The notes under the pieces: generated by a model | The model's database searches: none | Told to the model about the DNA's origin: nothing | The model's input: only the letters and a program-made list of their open reading frames with translations | In this document: one piece after another, positions 26,488-34,577 of the stretch | How positions within the stretch are numbered: the stretch's first letter is position 1 | How the letters are laid out: each line of letters opens with the position of its first letter | Program-made: the position numbers and the translations under genes | From: Flavobacterium yafengii | Lineage (GTDB): Bacteria > Bacteroidota > Bacteroidia > Flavobacteriales > Flavobacteriaceae | Direction: 5' to 3' | DNA: 64,000 nucleotides | Assembly (NCBI RefSeq): GCF_030010375.1 | Contig: NZ_JASCRY010000002.1 | Location: forward strand, 558,001-622,000

Positions 26488-26952
26488 TTAAATCCAAAAA
26501 GGATCATCGTCCTTTTCTTCAAAAGATTCTTCGGTATGAATTTCTTTGATTTTAGCCAATTGGTCTTGGGTGGCTATTTTTTGGATTTCAACAAATAAAA
26601 TGCGTTCCTCAAAACGAATGTGTGCATCCAATTCTTCTTCAATGAGTCCTAAAGACTTTTCTATATTGGTAGTTTGCTTGAATAAGCGTTTCAAACGACG
26701 ATGTTCTGTCAACGCTCTTTTTACAAGGTCATTTTCTGCTCCTAAAATGGGAAAAACGTGTTTTTCTTCCAATTCAAAATGAGGTTTTAAATGCGTTTTA
26801 AAAAACCAGTCCGAATATTTTTTGATGCGATCGGGTTCAATTTGCTTCGAAAAACCGGTTCGTATTTTCCAACACAATTGCAAACCATGATGATGATCGT
26901 GGCTTAAAGGTTGTAATTCCGGAGCTCTTTTTAATGGTTTATTTGATATCAT
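26488..26952 (-). CDS. Hemerythrin-domain protein
   Basis: Protein of 154 residues, a four-helix bundle with di-iron ligands in LSHDHHHGL near residue 17, HFELEEKHVFP near 58, ALTEHRRLKR near 80 and HIRFEERILF near 110. Cytoplasmic hemerythrin-like proteins bind O2 or NO through a di-iron site. It lies 64 bp upstream of the Rrf2 regulator start and 11 bp after the copD-like gene, within an NO-stress gene group. Confidence 0.85.
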   Translation of the reverse strand: MISNKPLKRAPELQPLSHDHHHGLQLCWKIRTGFSKQIEPDRIKKYSDWFFKTHLKPHFELEEKHVFPILGAENDLVKRALTEHRRLKRLFKQTTNIEKSLGLIEEELDAHIRFEERILFVEIQKIATQDQLAKIKEIHTEESFEEKDDDPFWI

Positions 26953-26963
26953 AAGGCATAAAT

Positions 26964-27413
26964 TTAAAACCCGCCAAAACGGATGAAGGAACCAAAAATG
27001 AGCATCAATACACCAATTATCGTAACGGATAGTATATGAAACGCCATTTCAGGCAACTTGTCTGGATTATTTTTAAGTTTGGGAATTACCCTAAACTGTG
27101 CGCTCAAGGCGAAGGCTACCGTCAAGAACAATAAAAGTAATTTTGCAGAAACCACTTTCTCAATAGGAGTGGCAAACTGGAGCCAATATTCAATGCTAAC
27201 GCCATATTTATAAGCCATTAAAATTCCCGTAATGACCAGTAAAACCAAAGCTGTCATTCCTACAGGCTCATACTTTTTTTCGTAATTTAGAATGATGCTT
27301 GGGTCTTTCTCTTTAAGGGCTTGTGGTAAATGACCAAAGACCAACAACAAGTGTCCGCCCACCCAAACTGTGGCACTTAAAAGATGGACAATTAACAAAA
27401 AATGATGGTTCAT
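26964..27413 (-). CDS. CopD-like four-TM membrane protein
   Basis: Protein of 149 residues with four hydrophobic helices (about 3-25, 51-67, 80-103, 120-145) and conserved N-terminal His (NHHFLLIVHLLSATVWVGGHL), as in CopD/DUF2269 proteins and similar heme- or copper-linked membrane proteins. It sits between nrdG and the hemerythrin gene with short gaps (53 and 11 bp). Whether it handles copper or heme is not clear from sequence. Confidence 0.75.
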   Translation of the reverse strand: MNHHFLLIVHLLSATVWVGGHLLLVFGHLPQALKEKDPSIILNYEKKYEPVGMTALVLLVITGILMAYKYGVSIEYWLQFATPIEKVVSAKLLLLFLTVAFALSAQFRVIPKLKNNPDKLPEMAFHILSVTIIGVLMLIFGSFIRFGGF

Positions 27414-27466
27414 GTAAATTTTATTTGTTTTTAAAGATACGCTTTCTCAGCAACTCTACTTTAGAA

Positions 27467-28195
27467 TCAACCTCTAAAATGTACTTTAATACTTGCGGTA
27501 GAAAGATTTTCCTTTTCCAATTCCTTAACAGAATAGCCCAATTTTTCTAACGTTGTCACTCCATTTACAAAATGCTGGATGTAATAATTTCCCTGATAGT
27601 TTTGCTGTTCTAAATACTGTATCATGGCTTGCATGTGATTCTTATCAATCAAATCCGAATGCACCGTGGTGCGAACTTCAAACGGGAGCCCACTTTCGAC
27701 TAATAAACGCAACGATTTTTCAAAGGGCAGAAAAAGATTGGACTGCGTTATCTTTTCAAAATGAACGGGCATGGCTTTAAAATCCAGCGCCACATAATCG
27801 ATCAATTGATTTTCAAGTAATTGTTGCAAAACCTCAGGTCGCGAACCATTGGTGTCAATTTTCACCAAAAAGCCCATTTTTTTGACTTCGGTTATGAGTT
27901 GGATACTGTTTTTATGCAACAGGCATTCACCTCCGCTAAAAACCACTGCGTCAAATAAATTTTTTCTGGAATGAAGAAAAGTAAGCGCTTTTTCGAATGA
28001 AATAGTTCCTTTTCCAAGCACGATTTCAGGATTGTAACAATACAAACAACGCATATTACAGCCTGCAAACCAAAGAATGCAAGCTGATTTATGCGCATAA
28101 TCTAATAAAGTAAAAGGCGTTATGCTGTAAATGGGAGTACTAACATTTTCCTTCACTGAAATGAGTTCGCTGTTTGTGTTCTCCTTTTTTTCCAA
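27467..28195 (-). CDS. nrdG: Anaerobic ribonucleotide reductase activating protein (radical SAM)
   Basis: Radical SAM enzyme of about 242 residues. The cluster motif CNMRCLYCYNPE is near residue 46, with FSGGECLLH near 91. It generates the glycyl radical on NrdD. The start is TTG at 28195 (no ATG is available; GTG a few codons on is an alternative), preceded by no strong Shine-Dalgarno, and the reading frame overlaps the separate glycyl-radical ORF by 56 bp. That overlap suggests translational coupling of the activase to its target. Confidence 0.9.
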   Translation of the reverse strand: MEKKENTNSELISVKENVSTPIYSITPFTLLDYAHKSACILWFAGCNMRCLYCYNPEIVLGKGTISFEKALTFLHSRKNLFDAVVFSGGECLLHKNSIQLITEVKKMGFLVKIDTNGSRPEVLQQLLENQLIDYVALDFKAMPVHFEKITQSNLFLPFEKSLRLLVESGLPFEVRTTVHSDLIDKNHMQAMIQYLEQQNYQGNYYIQHFVNGVTTLEKLGYSVKELEKENLSTASIKVHFRG

Positions 28196-28301
28196 TATTG
28201 AAACTTTCTACGGGTCTGTGATAGCCCATTACTCTTGTGTATACTAAACATTTGGTTCTCAAATGTTGGTTTTGTTCTAAAATTGGGTTTGTTGTTTTCA
28301 T
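28140..28301 (-). CDS. Separate glycyl-radical domain of class III ribonucleotide reductase
   Basis: Small ORF of 53 residues, from ATG 28301 to TAG 28140. It contains KCLVYTRVMGYHRPVESFN followed by IGKKGEHKQR. This is the C-terminal radical loop of NrdD: RVxGY carries the glycine that becomes the radical (Gly26), and FNxGKxxExKxR follows it in ordinary NrdD. The preceding nrdD gene ends just after its zinc motif, exactly where this segment would continue in a one-piece enzyme. The gap between the two is 103 bp and holds a hairpin. It overlaps nrdG by 56 bp. Known parallel: the YfiD spare radical domain of pyruvate formate-lyase (a separate small protein). Confidence 0.8.
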   Translation of the reverse strand: MKTTNPILEQNQHLRTKCLVYTRVMGYHRPVESFNIGKKGEHKQRTHFSEGKC

Positions 28302-28340
28302 ATTTTTTTATGGTTTAAAAAATTAAAATTATTTTTTTGA

Positions 28341-28395
28341 ACCATTAAGAAAATTAAGTGTGTTTTGGCTTAATGGAATTTAATTTCTTAATGGT
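28341..28395. repeat. Palindromic repeat between nrdD and the radical-domain ORF
   Basis: ACCATTAAGAAA (28341-28352) pairs perfectly with TTTCTTAATGGT (28384-28395), extendable to about 16 bp with a bulge. The CCATTAAGAAATTAAG type is a common interspersed repeat in Flavobacteria (from memory). It would fold in the mRNA exactly between the two nrdD parts. Confidence 0.55.
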
Positions 28396-28404
28396 TTTAA
28401 AGTT

Positions 28405-30510
28405 TTATAACTCAACTTTAAACTTTTTATCTTCAATTAGAATTTCATCGCATTTTGGGCAATATTCATGTTCACCATTCAAATACCCATGAACCGGGCA
28501 CACGCTAAACACTGGCGTAACGGTGATGTATGGCAATTTAAAATTGGATATTACTTTCTTTACAAACTGTTTGCAGGCTTCTGGAGAACTGATTTTTTCA
28601 CTCATATACAAGTGTAAAACCGTTCCGCCGGTATATTTACATTGCAATTCGTCTTGTAAAAACAACGCTTCAAAAGGGTCTTCCGTGTGATCTACCGGAA
28701 TCTGGGAACTGTTTGTGTAATAAATATTTTCGCCCTGTCCGGCTTGCAAAATGTTCGGGAAACGTTTTTTGTCTTCTTTGGCAAAACGGTAGGTGGTACC
28801 TTCGGCCGGTGTGGCTTCCAGATTGTATAAATTCCCGGTTTCTTCCTGGAATTCTTTCATTCGGTTCCGAATATGTTCCAAGATTTCTGATGCAAATTCG
28901 ATTCCTGACGATGAAGTTATGGCATCTTGATTTCCGGTAAAATTCGCAATCATTTCGTTCATTCCGTTTACACCAATGGTTGAAAAGTGATTCCTGAAAT
29001 GTTGCAGATATCGTTTGGTGTAGGGATACAAACCGCGGTCGTACATTTCTTGGATAAATACTCTTTTTTTCTCTAAAGTAGATTTAGAAATATATAATAA
29101 TCGATCTAATTGTTTGAATAATTCTTCTTTATTTCCTTTGAATAAATAACCCAAACGTGCCATATTAATGGTCACTACGCCAATGCTTCCCGTCATTTCG
29201 GCACTTCCAAAAAGTCCGTTTCCTCGTTTTAACAGTTCTCTTAAATCAAGTTGCAAACGACAACACATACTGCGAACGGCATTGGGTTTATACGCGTTTT
29301 CATTTTCTGTTTTATTACCATTTTCATCCAAAACATATTGGCTTCCAATGAAATTCTGGAAATAGGAAGAACCGATTTTGGCTGTATTTTCAAAAAGCAA
29401 ATCGGTATTTTCTCCATCCCAATCAAATTCTTCGGTAATGTTTACTGTTGGAATAGGGAAAGTGAACGGCTGTCCGTTGGCATCGCCTTCGGTCATTACC
29501 GTGTAATACGCTTTGTTAATGAGGTTCATTTCCTTTTGAAAATGCTCGTAACGCAATTCGGTTACTTTTGTAACGCCTCTTTCTCGGGCTCGCAACAAGA
29601 GATCATAATCAAAATTGTTTTCGAAAAAATGATAGTCGTTTTTCGTCGGAATTTGGGTTTTCAAATCATCGGGAACAACCCAGTCCAAAGTGATATTCGT
29701 GAAAGGCGATTGTCCCCAACGCGCAGGAACATTCAAATTGTAAACAAAACTGCGAACCGCTTTCAAGACATCCTCAAAAGACAAATCATCTTTGAAAACA
29801 TAGGGAGCCAAATAGGTGTCAAACGAACTGAAGGCTTGCGCTCCGGCCCATTCGCTTTGCAAAATCCCAAGAAAATTCGCCATTTGTCCCAAAGCTTCTC
29901 TGAAATGGGAAGGCGCTTTGCTTTCCACGCGTCCGCGAACGCCATTAAAACCATCGTTGAGCAACACCCTCAGGCTCCAACCGGCGCAATATCCGGTCAA
30001 ACAATCTAAATCGTGAATGTGGATATCGCCATTGCGATGCGCATACCCTTCCTCTTTTGTATATACTTTGTCGAGCCAATAATTAGCAATAATTTTTCCG
30101 GCAACATTATTGACCAATCCGGCATTAGAGTAGGAGGTATTGGCATTGGCATTGATGCGCCAATCCGTTTGTTCGATGTATTCCTCGATGGTTTGTGTGC
30201 TGTCAACGTAAGTGGTGTCTTCGTTTAAACCATTCACATGTTCACGTTGCAATTTGCGCGTATGTCTGAATAACATAAAGGAACGCATGACTTCGAAATA
30301 CTGTTTTTCAAAAAGGTTTTTCTCGATTAAATCCTGAATTTCCTCCACGGCCCAGGTTTCTTTGGATTGTAAATCCTGAATAATTTTTTCAAAAAGGATT
30401 TCATCAAATGCTATGGAAACACTCTGAAAGCTTTTTTCAATCGCGTCTTTTATTTTAAAACTCTCAAAAGGTTTGTATTCGCCGTTTCTTTTGATAACAT
30501 ATTTTTCCAT
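28405..30510 (-). CDS. nrdD: Anaerobic (class III) ribonucleoside-triphosphate reductase, body without radical domain
   Basis: Protein of 701 residues. An ATP-cone is at 1-90 (YVIKRNGEYKPFESFKIKDAIEKS), followed by the glycyl-radical-enzyme barrel with GYCAGWSLRVLL near residue 172 and the active-site region NAVRSMCCRLQLDLRELL near 415. The C-terminus has zinc ligands CPVHGYLNGEHEYCPKC and then stops a few residues on. The RVxGY radical motif is missing; it is supplied by the 53-residue ORF downstream. The enzyme makes dNTPs without oxygen. It lies 38 bp after ric in the same direction. Confidence 0.92.
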   Translation of the reverse strand: MEKYVIKRNGEYKPFESFKIKDAIEKSFQSVSIAFDEILFEKIIQDLQSKETWAVEEIQDLIEKNLFEKQYFEVMRSFMLFRHTRKLQREHVNGLNEDTTYVDSTQTIEEYIEQTDWRINANANTSYSNAGLVNNVAGKIIANYWLDKVYTKEEGYAHRNGDIHIHDLDCLTGYCAGWSLRVLLNDGFNGVRGRVESKAPSHFREALGQMANFLGILQSEWAGAQAFSSFDTYLAPYVFKDDLSFEDVLKAVRSFVYNLNVPARWGQSPFTNITLDWVVPDDLKTQIPTKNDYHFFENNFDYDLLLRARERGVTKVTELRYEHFQKEMNLINKAYYTVMTEGDANGQPFTFPIPTVNITEEFDWDGENTDLLFENTAKIGSSYFQNFIGSQYVLDENGNKTENENAYKPNAVRSMCCRLQLDLRELLKRGNGLFGSAEMTGSIGVVTINMARLGYLFKGNKEELFKQLDRLLYISKSTLEKKRVFIQEMYDRGLYPYTKRYLQHFRNHFSTIGVNGMNEMIANFTGNQDAITSSSGIEFASEILEHIRNRMKEFQEETGNLYNLEATPAEGTTYRFAKEDKKRFPNILQAGQGENIYYTNSSQIPVDHTEDPFEALFLQDELQCKYTGGTVLHLYMSEKISSPEACKQFVKKVISNFKLPYITVTPVFSVCPVHGYLNGEHEYCPKCDEILIEDKKFKVEL

Positions 30511-30548
30511 AGCATGTGATGGTTTAAGGTTAGATTATTGGGGTTTAT

Positions 30549-31280
30549 TTATTCTTGTTCAGAGAATTTTTTTTCTAAAAGCATCGCACTTGGAAACAAA
30601 ATGTTGTTTTCCAAATGAATGTGTTTGTGTAAATCCTGCTCAAAATCAGCTAGCATGGCATAAGTCACACGAAACGTACTGCAACCATCGGCCGGTGGCG
30701 TATAATTATTGGTTAATGCAGCTATTTTAACAAAACGATCTCCTTCGGCTTCATGCTCTTCCATCATCATGGCAATTGGATTTTTTACAGTTCCAAATTG
30801 TGGTTTGGCAATTGGTTCGTCGGTAAGCGCTGCTTTTGCCATTTTTTTGATAAAGGGAAATAAAATCAGTTCTTCTTTTTTCATGTGTTGCGCTAATTCG
30901 CCTGCACAACCAATAAACAGTTCATTGATTTCTAATAATTCAGGATGATTTGCTCCATGTACTTTGCACAGTTTGTCTAAAAATGGAAGCAAAATTTGCG
31001 TTTTTTCTTCTACATAACGATGATGGGTTTTCTCAATATAATCTGCCAATAAATCCAAAGGCCAAATTTTGAAATCTATAGTACTGTCATTTTTGGTTGC
31101 CAAAACAGTGTTTAACTGCTCCATTAATTGATCCGTATCAACATCCTTTTTTTCGCAAGCTTCATCGATTGTTCGATTGCCTTTGCAGCAAAAATCTATT
31201 CCGTATTTTGAAAATATTGCGGCGGTTCTAAAATCTTTTGCAACGTATTCTCCGATTGTTATTTTCTCTAAAGTTTCCAT
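30549..31280 (-). CDS. ric: RIC (ScdA/YtfE-like) di-iron iron-sulfur cluster repair protein
   Basis: Protein of 243 residues. The N-terminal ScdA_N domain has the Cys-Cys motif GIDFCCKGNRTIDEAC near residue 27. The C-terminal hemerythrin-like bundle carries His/Glu ligands (EKTHHRYVEE near 88, HMKKEELILFPF near 140, MMEEHEAEGDRF near 174, HIHLENNILFP near 217). RIC proteins repair Fe-S clusters damaged by NO. It heads the leftward operon and is divergent from norC; the shared 306-bp region holds a Crp/Fnr-type palindrome. Confidence 0.93.
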   Translation of the reverse strand: METLEKITIGEYVAKDFRTAAIFSKYGIDFCCKGNRTIDEACEKKDVDTDQLMEQLNTVLATKNDSTIDFKIWPLDLLADYIEKTHHRYVEEKTQILLPFLDKLCKVHGANHPELLEINELFIGCAGELAQHMKKEELILFPFIKKMAKAALTDEPIAKPQFGTVKNPIAMMMEEHEAEGDRFVKIAALTNNYTPPADGCSTFRVTYAMLADFEQDLHKHIHLENNILFPSAMLLEKKFSEQE

Positions 31281-31586
31281 AAGATCTGTTTTCTATTAAA
31301 ATTTATTTAGACAAAAATAATCATTATTTTTAATAAAAGACAAATTTATCTTTAATTAATTTTTTTAATTAATTTTATTTATAAAGTGCTTATTACAAGT
31401 AGTATGTGTTTTTTTAAAATCATTTTTAATGAATATTAATTTATAATTTAAAAAATAATCAAAAGATGATTTTTATCATGTTTTAGCTTTTTTTAAAGCT
31501 ATTAATTTGCAACAAACAAATAAAAGATATTTTTATCCTTTATTTGGATTTAGCGTACATTTATTAACTAACAAAAACGGATACTT
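31281..31586. promoter_or_regulatory. Divergent promoter region between ric and norC
   Basis: 306 bp, very AT-rich, no ORF. It contains the palindrome at 31466-31479. I could not place the -33/-7 elements with confidence. Confidence 0.6.
31466..31479. promoter_or_regulatory. Crp/Fnr-type palindrome between ric and norC
   Basis: ATGATTTTTATCAT, a perfect ATGAT/ATCAT inverted repeat, 107 bp upstream of norC and 185 bp upstream of ric. Confidence 0.65.
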
Positions 31587-32021
31587 ATGCTTTCAAAATC
31601 ACAGGCAAGAGCATTTTTTTTAGGAGGAACATTGGTCACCTTTTTAATCTTTATAGGATTGACCATTTATTCGTTCATGCCAAGAAATGATCAAACAAAC
31701 TACAGTAAGATTACTAAAGAGGTAGTGAGAGGAAAAGAAATTTGGGAGACCAACAATTGTATGGGCTGTCATACCATTATGGGCGAAGGAGGGTATTATG
31801 CTCCCGAGTTGACAAAAGTGATGGATCGTCGCGGCGAAGGATATATCAAAGCGGTTTTGATGTCGCCTATTCCTTGGGCACCAAACGGGCGAAAAATGGT
31901 AGCTTATAAAATGAATGAAGCGGATGCCAATGCCATGGTTGCTTATTTCGAATGGATTGGAAAACTCGACTTAAATGGTTTCGACCGAATCGTTTCCCCT
32001 TTAGCTAAAGAAAATAATTAA
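31587..32021 (+). CDS. norC: Nitric-oxide reductase cytochrome c subunit (NorC)
   Basis: Protein of 144 residues: one N-terminal TM anchor (about 10-30), then a periplasmic class I cytochrome c with the heme motif CMGCH near residue 58 and distal Met in GRKMVAYKM near 108. NorC receives electrons and passes them to NorB. The gene lies 11 bp before norB. The motif TNNCMGCHTIMGEGGYYAPEL is typical. Confidence 0.95.
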   Translation: MLSKSQARAFFLGGTLVTFLIFIGLTIYSFMPRNDQTNYSKITKEVVRGKEIWETNNCMGCHTIMGEGGYYAPELTKVMDRRGEGYIKAVLMSPIPWAPNGRKMVAYKMNEADANAMVAYFEWIGKLDLNGFDRIVSPLAKENN

Positions 32022-32032
32022 AATTTTTAAAA

Positions 32033-33460
32033 ATGAAATATAAATCACAGAAAGTAGCCTACTGGTTTTTTGCATTGTGCATGCTTTTGTTCTCGCTGCA
32101 AATTGTCTATGGCTTTATCATGGGCTTTGACCGAATAGGAATTCAAGGATTACATGAAATTATCCCTTTTAACGTGGCACGAGCGGTGCATACTAATTTA
32201 TTGGTGGTATGGTTGTTAACCGGTTTTATGGGTGCGGCATATTACATTATTCCCGAAGAAGCGCAACGCGAATTAATAAGCGTGAAATGGGCTTATGTTC
32301 AACTGATTTCCTTAGCTATTGTTGGTGTTGTTACCATAATTGGATTCCACTTCAACCATTGGGAAGGAAGGAAATTTCTTGAAATTCCGAGAGAATTAGA
32401 CTATTTAGTAGTTGTAAATGTACTGTTGTTCTTATTCATAATTTTAGGTACGCTTTATAAAGGAAAACGACAAACCACTACAGCTTTAGTACTATCAATG
32501 GGATTGTTTTTTGCAGCCTTGCTTTATATACCCGGAATGATTTGGTTTGACAGTCAGGTAATGGATTCATTTTTCCGTTGGTGGGTGGTTCACTTGTGGG
32601 TTGAAGGTGTTTGGGAATTAATTATGGGAGGTATCCTTTCGTTCTTATTGATCAAGTTAACTGGAGTGGACAGAGAAGTTATCGAAAAATGGTTGTACGT
32701 AATTGTTGGTCTTACCTTTCTTTCGGGAGTTTTGGGAACAGGGCATCACTACTACTACATTGGAGTAAATAAAATTTGGTTAATCGTTGGTGGAATTTTC
32801 TCTGCCTTGGAACCTTTGGCTTTCTTAGCGATGGCATTATTTGCTGTAAACATGTACAGAAAAGGGGAAAAAAGTCATCCGAACAAAATTGCTTTATTCT
32901 GGACTATTGGTTCCGCAATTGTTTCTTTTGTCGGTGCAGGATTGCTTGGTTTTGCTCATACTTTACCACAAACAAACTTGTATACGCATGGAACTTTAGT
33001 AACAGCAATGCACGCTCATTATGCATTCTGGGGCGCTTATGCGATGATTGTTCTAGCGATGATTAGTTATGCTTTACCCAATCTAACGGGACGTAAACGC
33101 TACGAAAGTGCACAAGGTATGATGGCTTTCTGGCTGTCTAATATTGGAATCTTGGGAATGACTGTAGCCTTTGGTGTTGCCGGAGTTGCTCAAGTCTATA
33201 TGGAACGAAAAATGAAAATGGATTTCATGGTTGTTCAAAGCGAAATCAGCATCCATTTTGTAGTGCTTCTTATTTGTGCCACCATGTTTACCATAGGAAT
33301 TGGTCTATTTATTTTTGATTTTATCAAATACGGAAGACCTACAGATGAAGCTCTTGAAACAGACAATCAAGGACATAGAGCAGATGGATATAAAATCGAT
33401 GGCCATATAATTGAAAATCTAACAGGAACAAGTGAGAAAAAAGGAAAAACAGTGATTTAA
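32033..33460 (+). CDS. norB: Nitric-oxide reductase catalytic subunit (cNorB)
   Basis: Heme-copper-superfamily protein of 475 residues with about 12 TM helices and no N-terminal quinol-oxidase extension, so a cytochrome-c-dependent cNOR. Ligand motifs: RAVHTNLLVVW near residue 50, VVHLWVEGVWEL near 188 (His plus catalytic Glu), GTGHHYYYIG near 237 and HAHYAFWGAY near 328. It reduces 2 NO to N2O. It works with NorC, with NorQ and NorD encoded downstream for maturation. Confidence 0.97.
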   Translation: MKYKSQKVAYWFFALCMLLFSLQIVYGFIMGFDRIGIQGLHEIIPFNVARAVHTNLLVVWLLTGFMGAAYYIIPEEAQRELISVKWAYVQLISLAIVGVVTIIGFHFNHWEGRKFLEIPRELDYLVVVNVLLFLFIILGTLYKGKRQTTTALVLSMGLFFAALLYIPGMIWFDSQVMDSFFRWWVVHLWVEGVWELIMGGILSFLLIKLTGVDREVIEKWLYVIVGLTFLSGVLGTGHHYYYIGVNKIWLIVGGIFSALEPLAFLAMALFAVNMYRKGEKSHPNKIALFWTIGSAIVSFVGAGLLGFAHTLPQTNLYTHGTLVTAMHAHYAFWGAYAMIVLAMISYALPNLTGRKRYESAQGMMAFWLSNIGILGMTVAFGVAGVAQVYMERKMKMDFMVVQSEISIHFVVLLICATMFTIGIGLFIFDFIKYGRPTDEALETDNQGHRADGYKIDGHIIENLTGTSEKKGKTVI

Positions 33461-33591
33461 AACTGAAACCTTTTTCGTGTAACGGAATACTTAAAATAAA
33501 ATTTCCAGAATGCTTTAACCACCGTTTTTTAGAATTGCATTTCCGAAAAAACAATAGTTATCGTGTTCTGGTTTTTTTCTAAAATAAAAAA

Positions 33592-34371
33592 ATGTTAGTA
33601 AATATCCCATATTATCACGCCGTAGGCAAAGAAAAAGAAGTCTTTGAACACGCCTATAAAAACAAAATACCTTTCCTCTTGAAAGGGCCAACCGGAACCG
33701 GAAAATCCCGTTTTGTGGAATACATGGCACATCAATTGGATAAAAAAATTATCACAATTAGTTGTCACGAAGAAACGTCTTCAACGGATCTAATTGGACG
33801 ATTTATCATAAAAGGTGCCGAAACGGTTTGGCTGGATGGACCATTAACCACTGCCGTAAAAGAAGGAGCGATTATTTATTTGGATGAAATCGCCGAAGCG
33901 CGACCAGACGTTATTGTAGCCATTCACTCCTTGACGGATCACAGAAGAGAATTATTCATTGACAAATTAGGCGAAACCGTGAAAGCCCATGACGATTTTA
34001 TGTTGGTTGCTTCCTTTAATCCCGGTTATCAAAGAGGTTTTAAAGAACTAAAACCATCGACTCGTCAGCGATTTATTGCCGTTTCTTTTGAATATCCGGA
34101 AACGAAAATTGAAACTGAAATTTTGGTAAAAGAAACGAATGTTGATCAAGATGTCGCCAAAAAACTGGTAGCCATTGGAAACAAAATCAGAAACCTAACC
34201 GAATTAGGGTTGACAGAAACCGTTTCGACCCGACTTTTAGTGGATGCCGCCAAAATTATTCATTCAGGTCTTCCAAAACGATTGTCGGTTCATGTGGCTA
34301 TTGTAGAACCGTTAACCGATGATTTACAAACGGTGGAAGCATTGAAGGATTTGTGTGATTTGATGATATAG
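33592..34371 (+). CDS. norQ: NorQ, AAA+ ATPase for NOR maturation
   Basis: MoxR/CbbQ-type AAA+ protein of 259 residues. Walker A GPTGTGKS is at 27-34, Walker B AIIYLDEIAEARPD near residue 93 and sensor-type ASFNPGYQ near 142. NorQ with NorD inserts non-heme iron into NorB (known for the family). It lies 131 bp after norB and 206 bp before norD. Confidence 0.93.
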   Translation: MLVNIPYYHAVGKEKEVFEHAYKNKIPFLLKGPTGTGKSRFVEYMAHQLDKKIITISCHEETSSTDLIGRFIIKGAETVWLDGPLTTAVKEGAIIYLDEIAEARPDVIVAIHSLTDHRRELFIDKLGETVKAHDDFMLVASFNPGYQRGFKELKPSTRQRFIAVSFEYPETKIETEILVKETNVDQDVAKKLVAIGNKIRNLTELGLTETVSTRLLVDAAKIIHSGLPKRLSVHVAIVEPLTDDLQTVEALKDLCDLMI

Positions 34372-34376
34372 AAAAG

Positions 34377-34570
34377 AGTGGTCAGTGGTCAGTTTTTTTT
34401 AGTGTTCAGTTGCATGAATGATTAAATAAGTGTTCCATTGATAAGAAAGCTACTTTTACTTTTATCAAAATAAAAATAAATACTAAAAATGAATACTATT
34501 ACTGAGCACTGACGATTAAATTATGGTTCACTAATATAACTGATCACTAAAAACTGATCACTGAACACTT
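34377..34570. repeat. Inverted repeat pair flanking the norQ-norD gap
   Basis: The left copy (34377-34411, containing CAGTGGTCAG and AGTGTTCAGTT) and the right copy (34536-34570, containing AACTGATCACT and CTGATCACTGAACACT) are imperfect reverse complements, about 28 bp. Between them is AT-rich non-coding sequence. It looks like a small palindromic or MITE-like insertion in the nor operon. Confidence 0.45.
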
Positions 34571-34577
34571 GGAAAAG

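Noticed and set aside
29251..30009. 252-residue ORF on the strand opposite nrdD
   Set aside because: Antisense shadow of nrdD; the translation shows no domain and the codon use follows the real gene in reverse.
31506..31546. TTTG and TTTATTTG as -33/-7 promoter of norC
   Set aside because: The spacing of 29 bp is outside the usual range for Bacteroidetes promoters and the -7 box has a mismatch.
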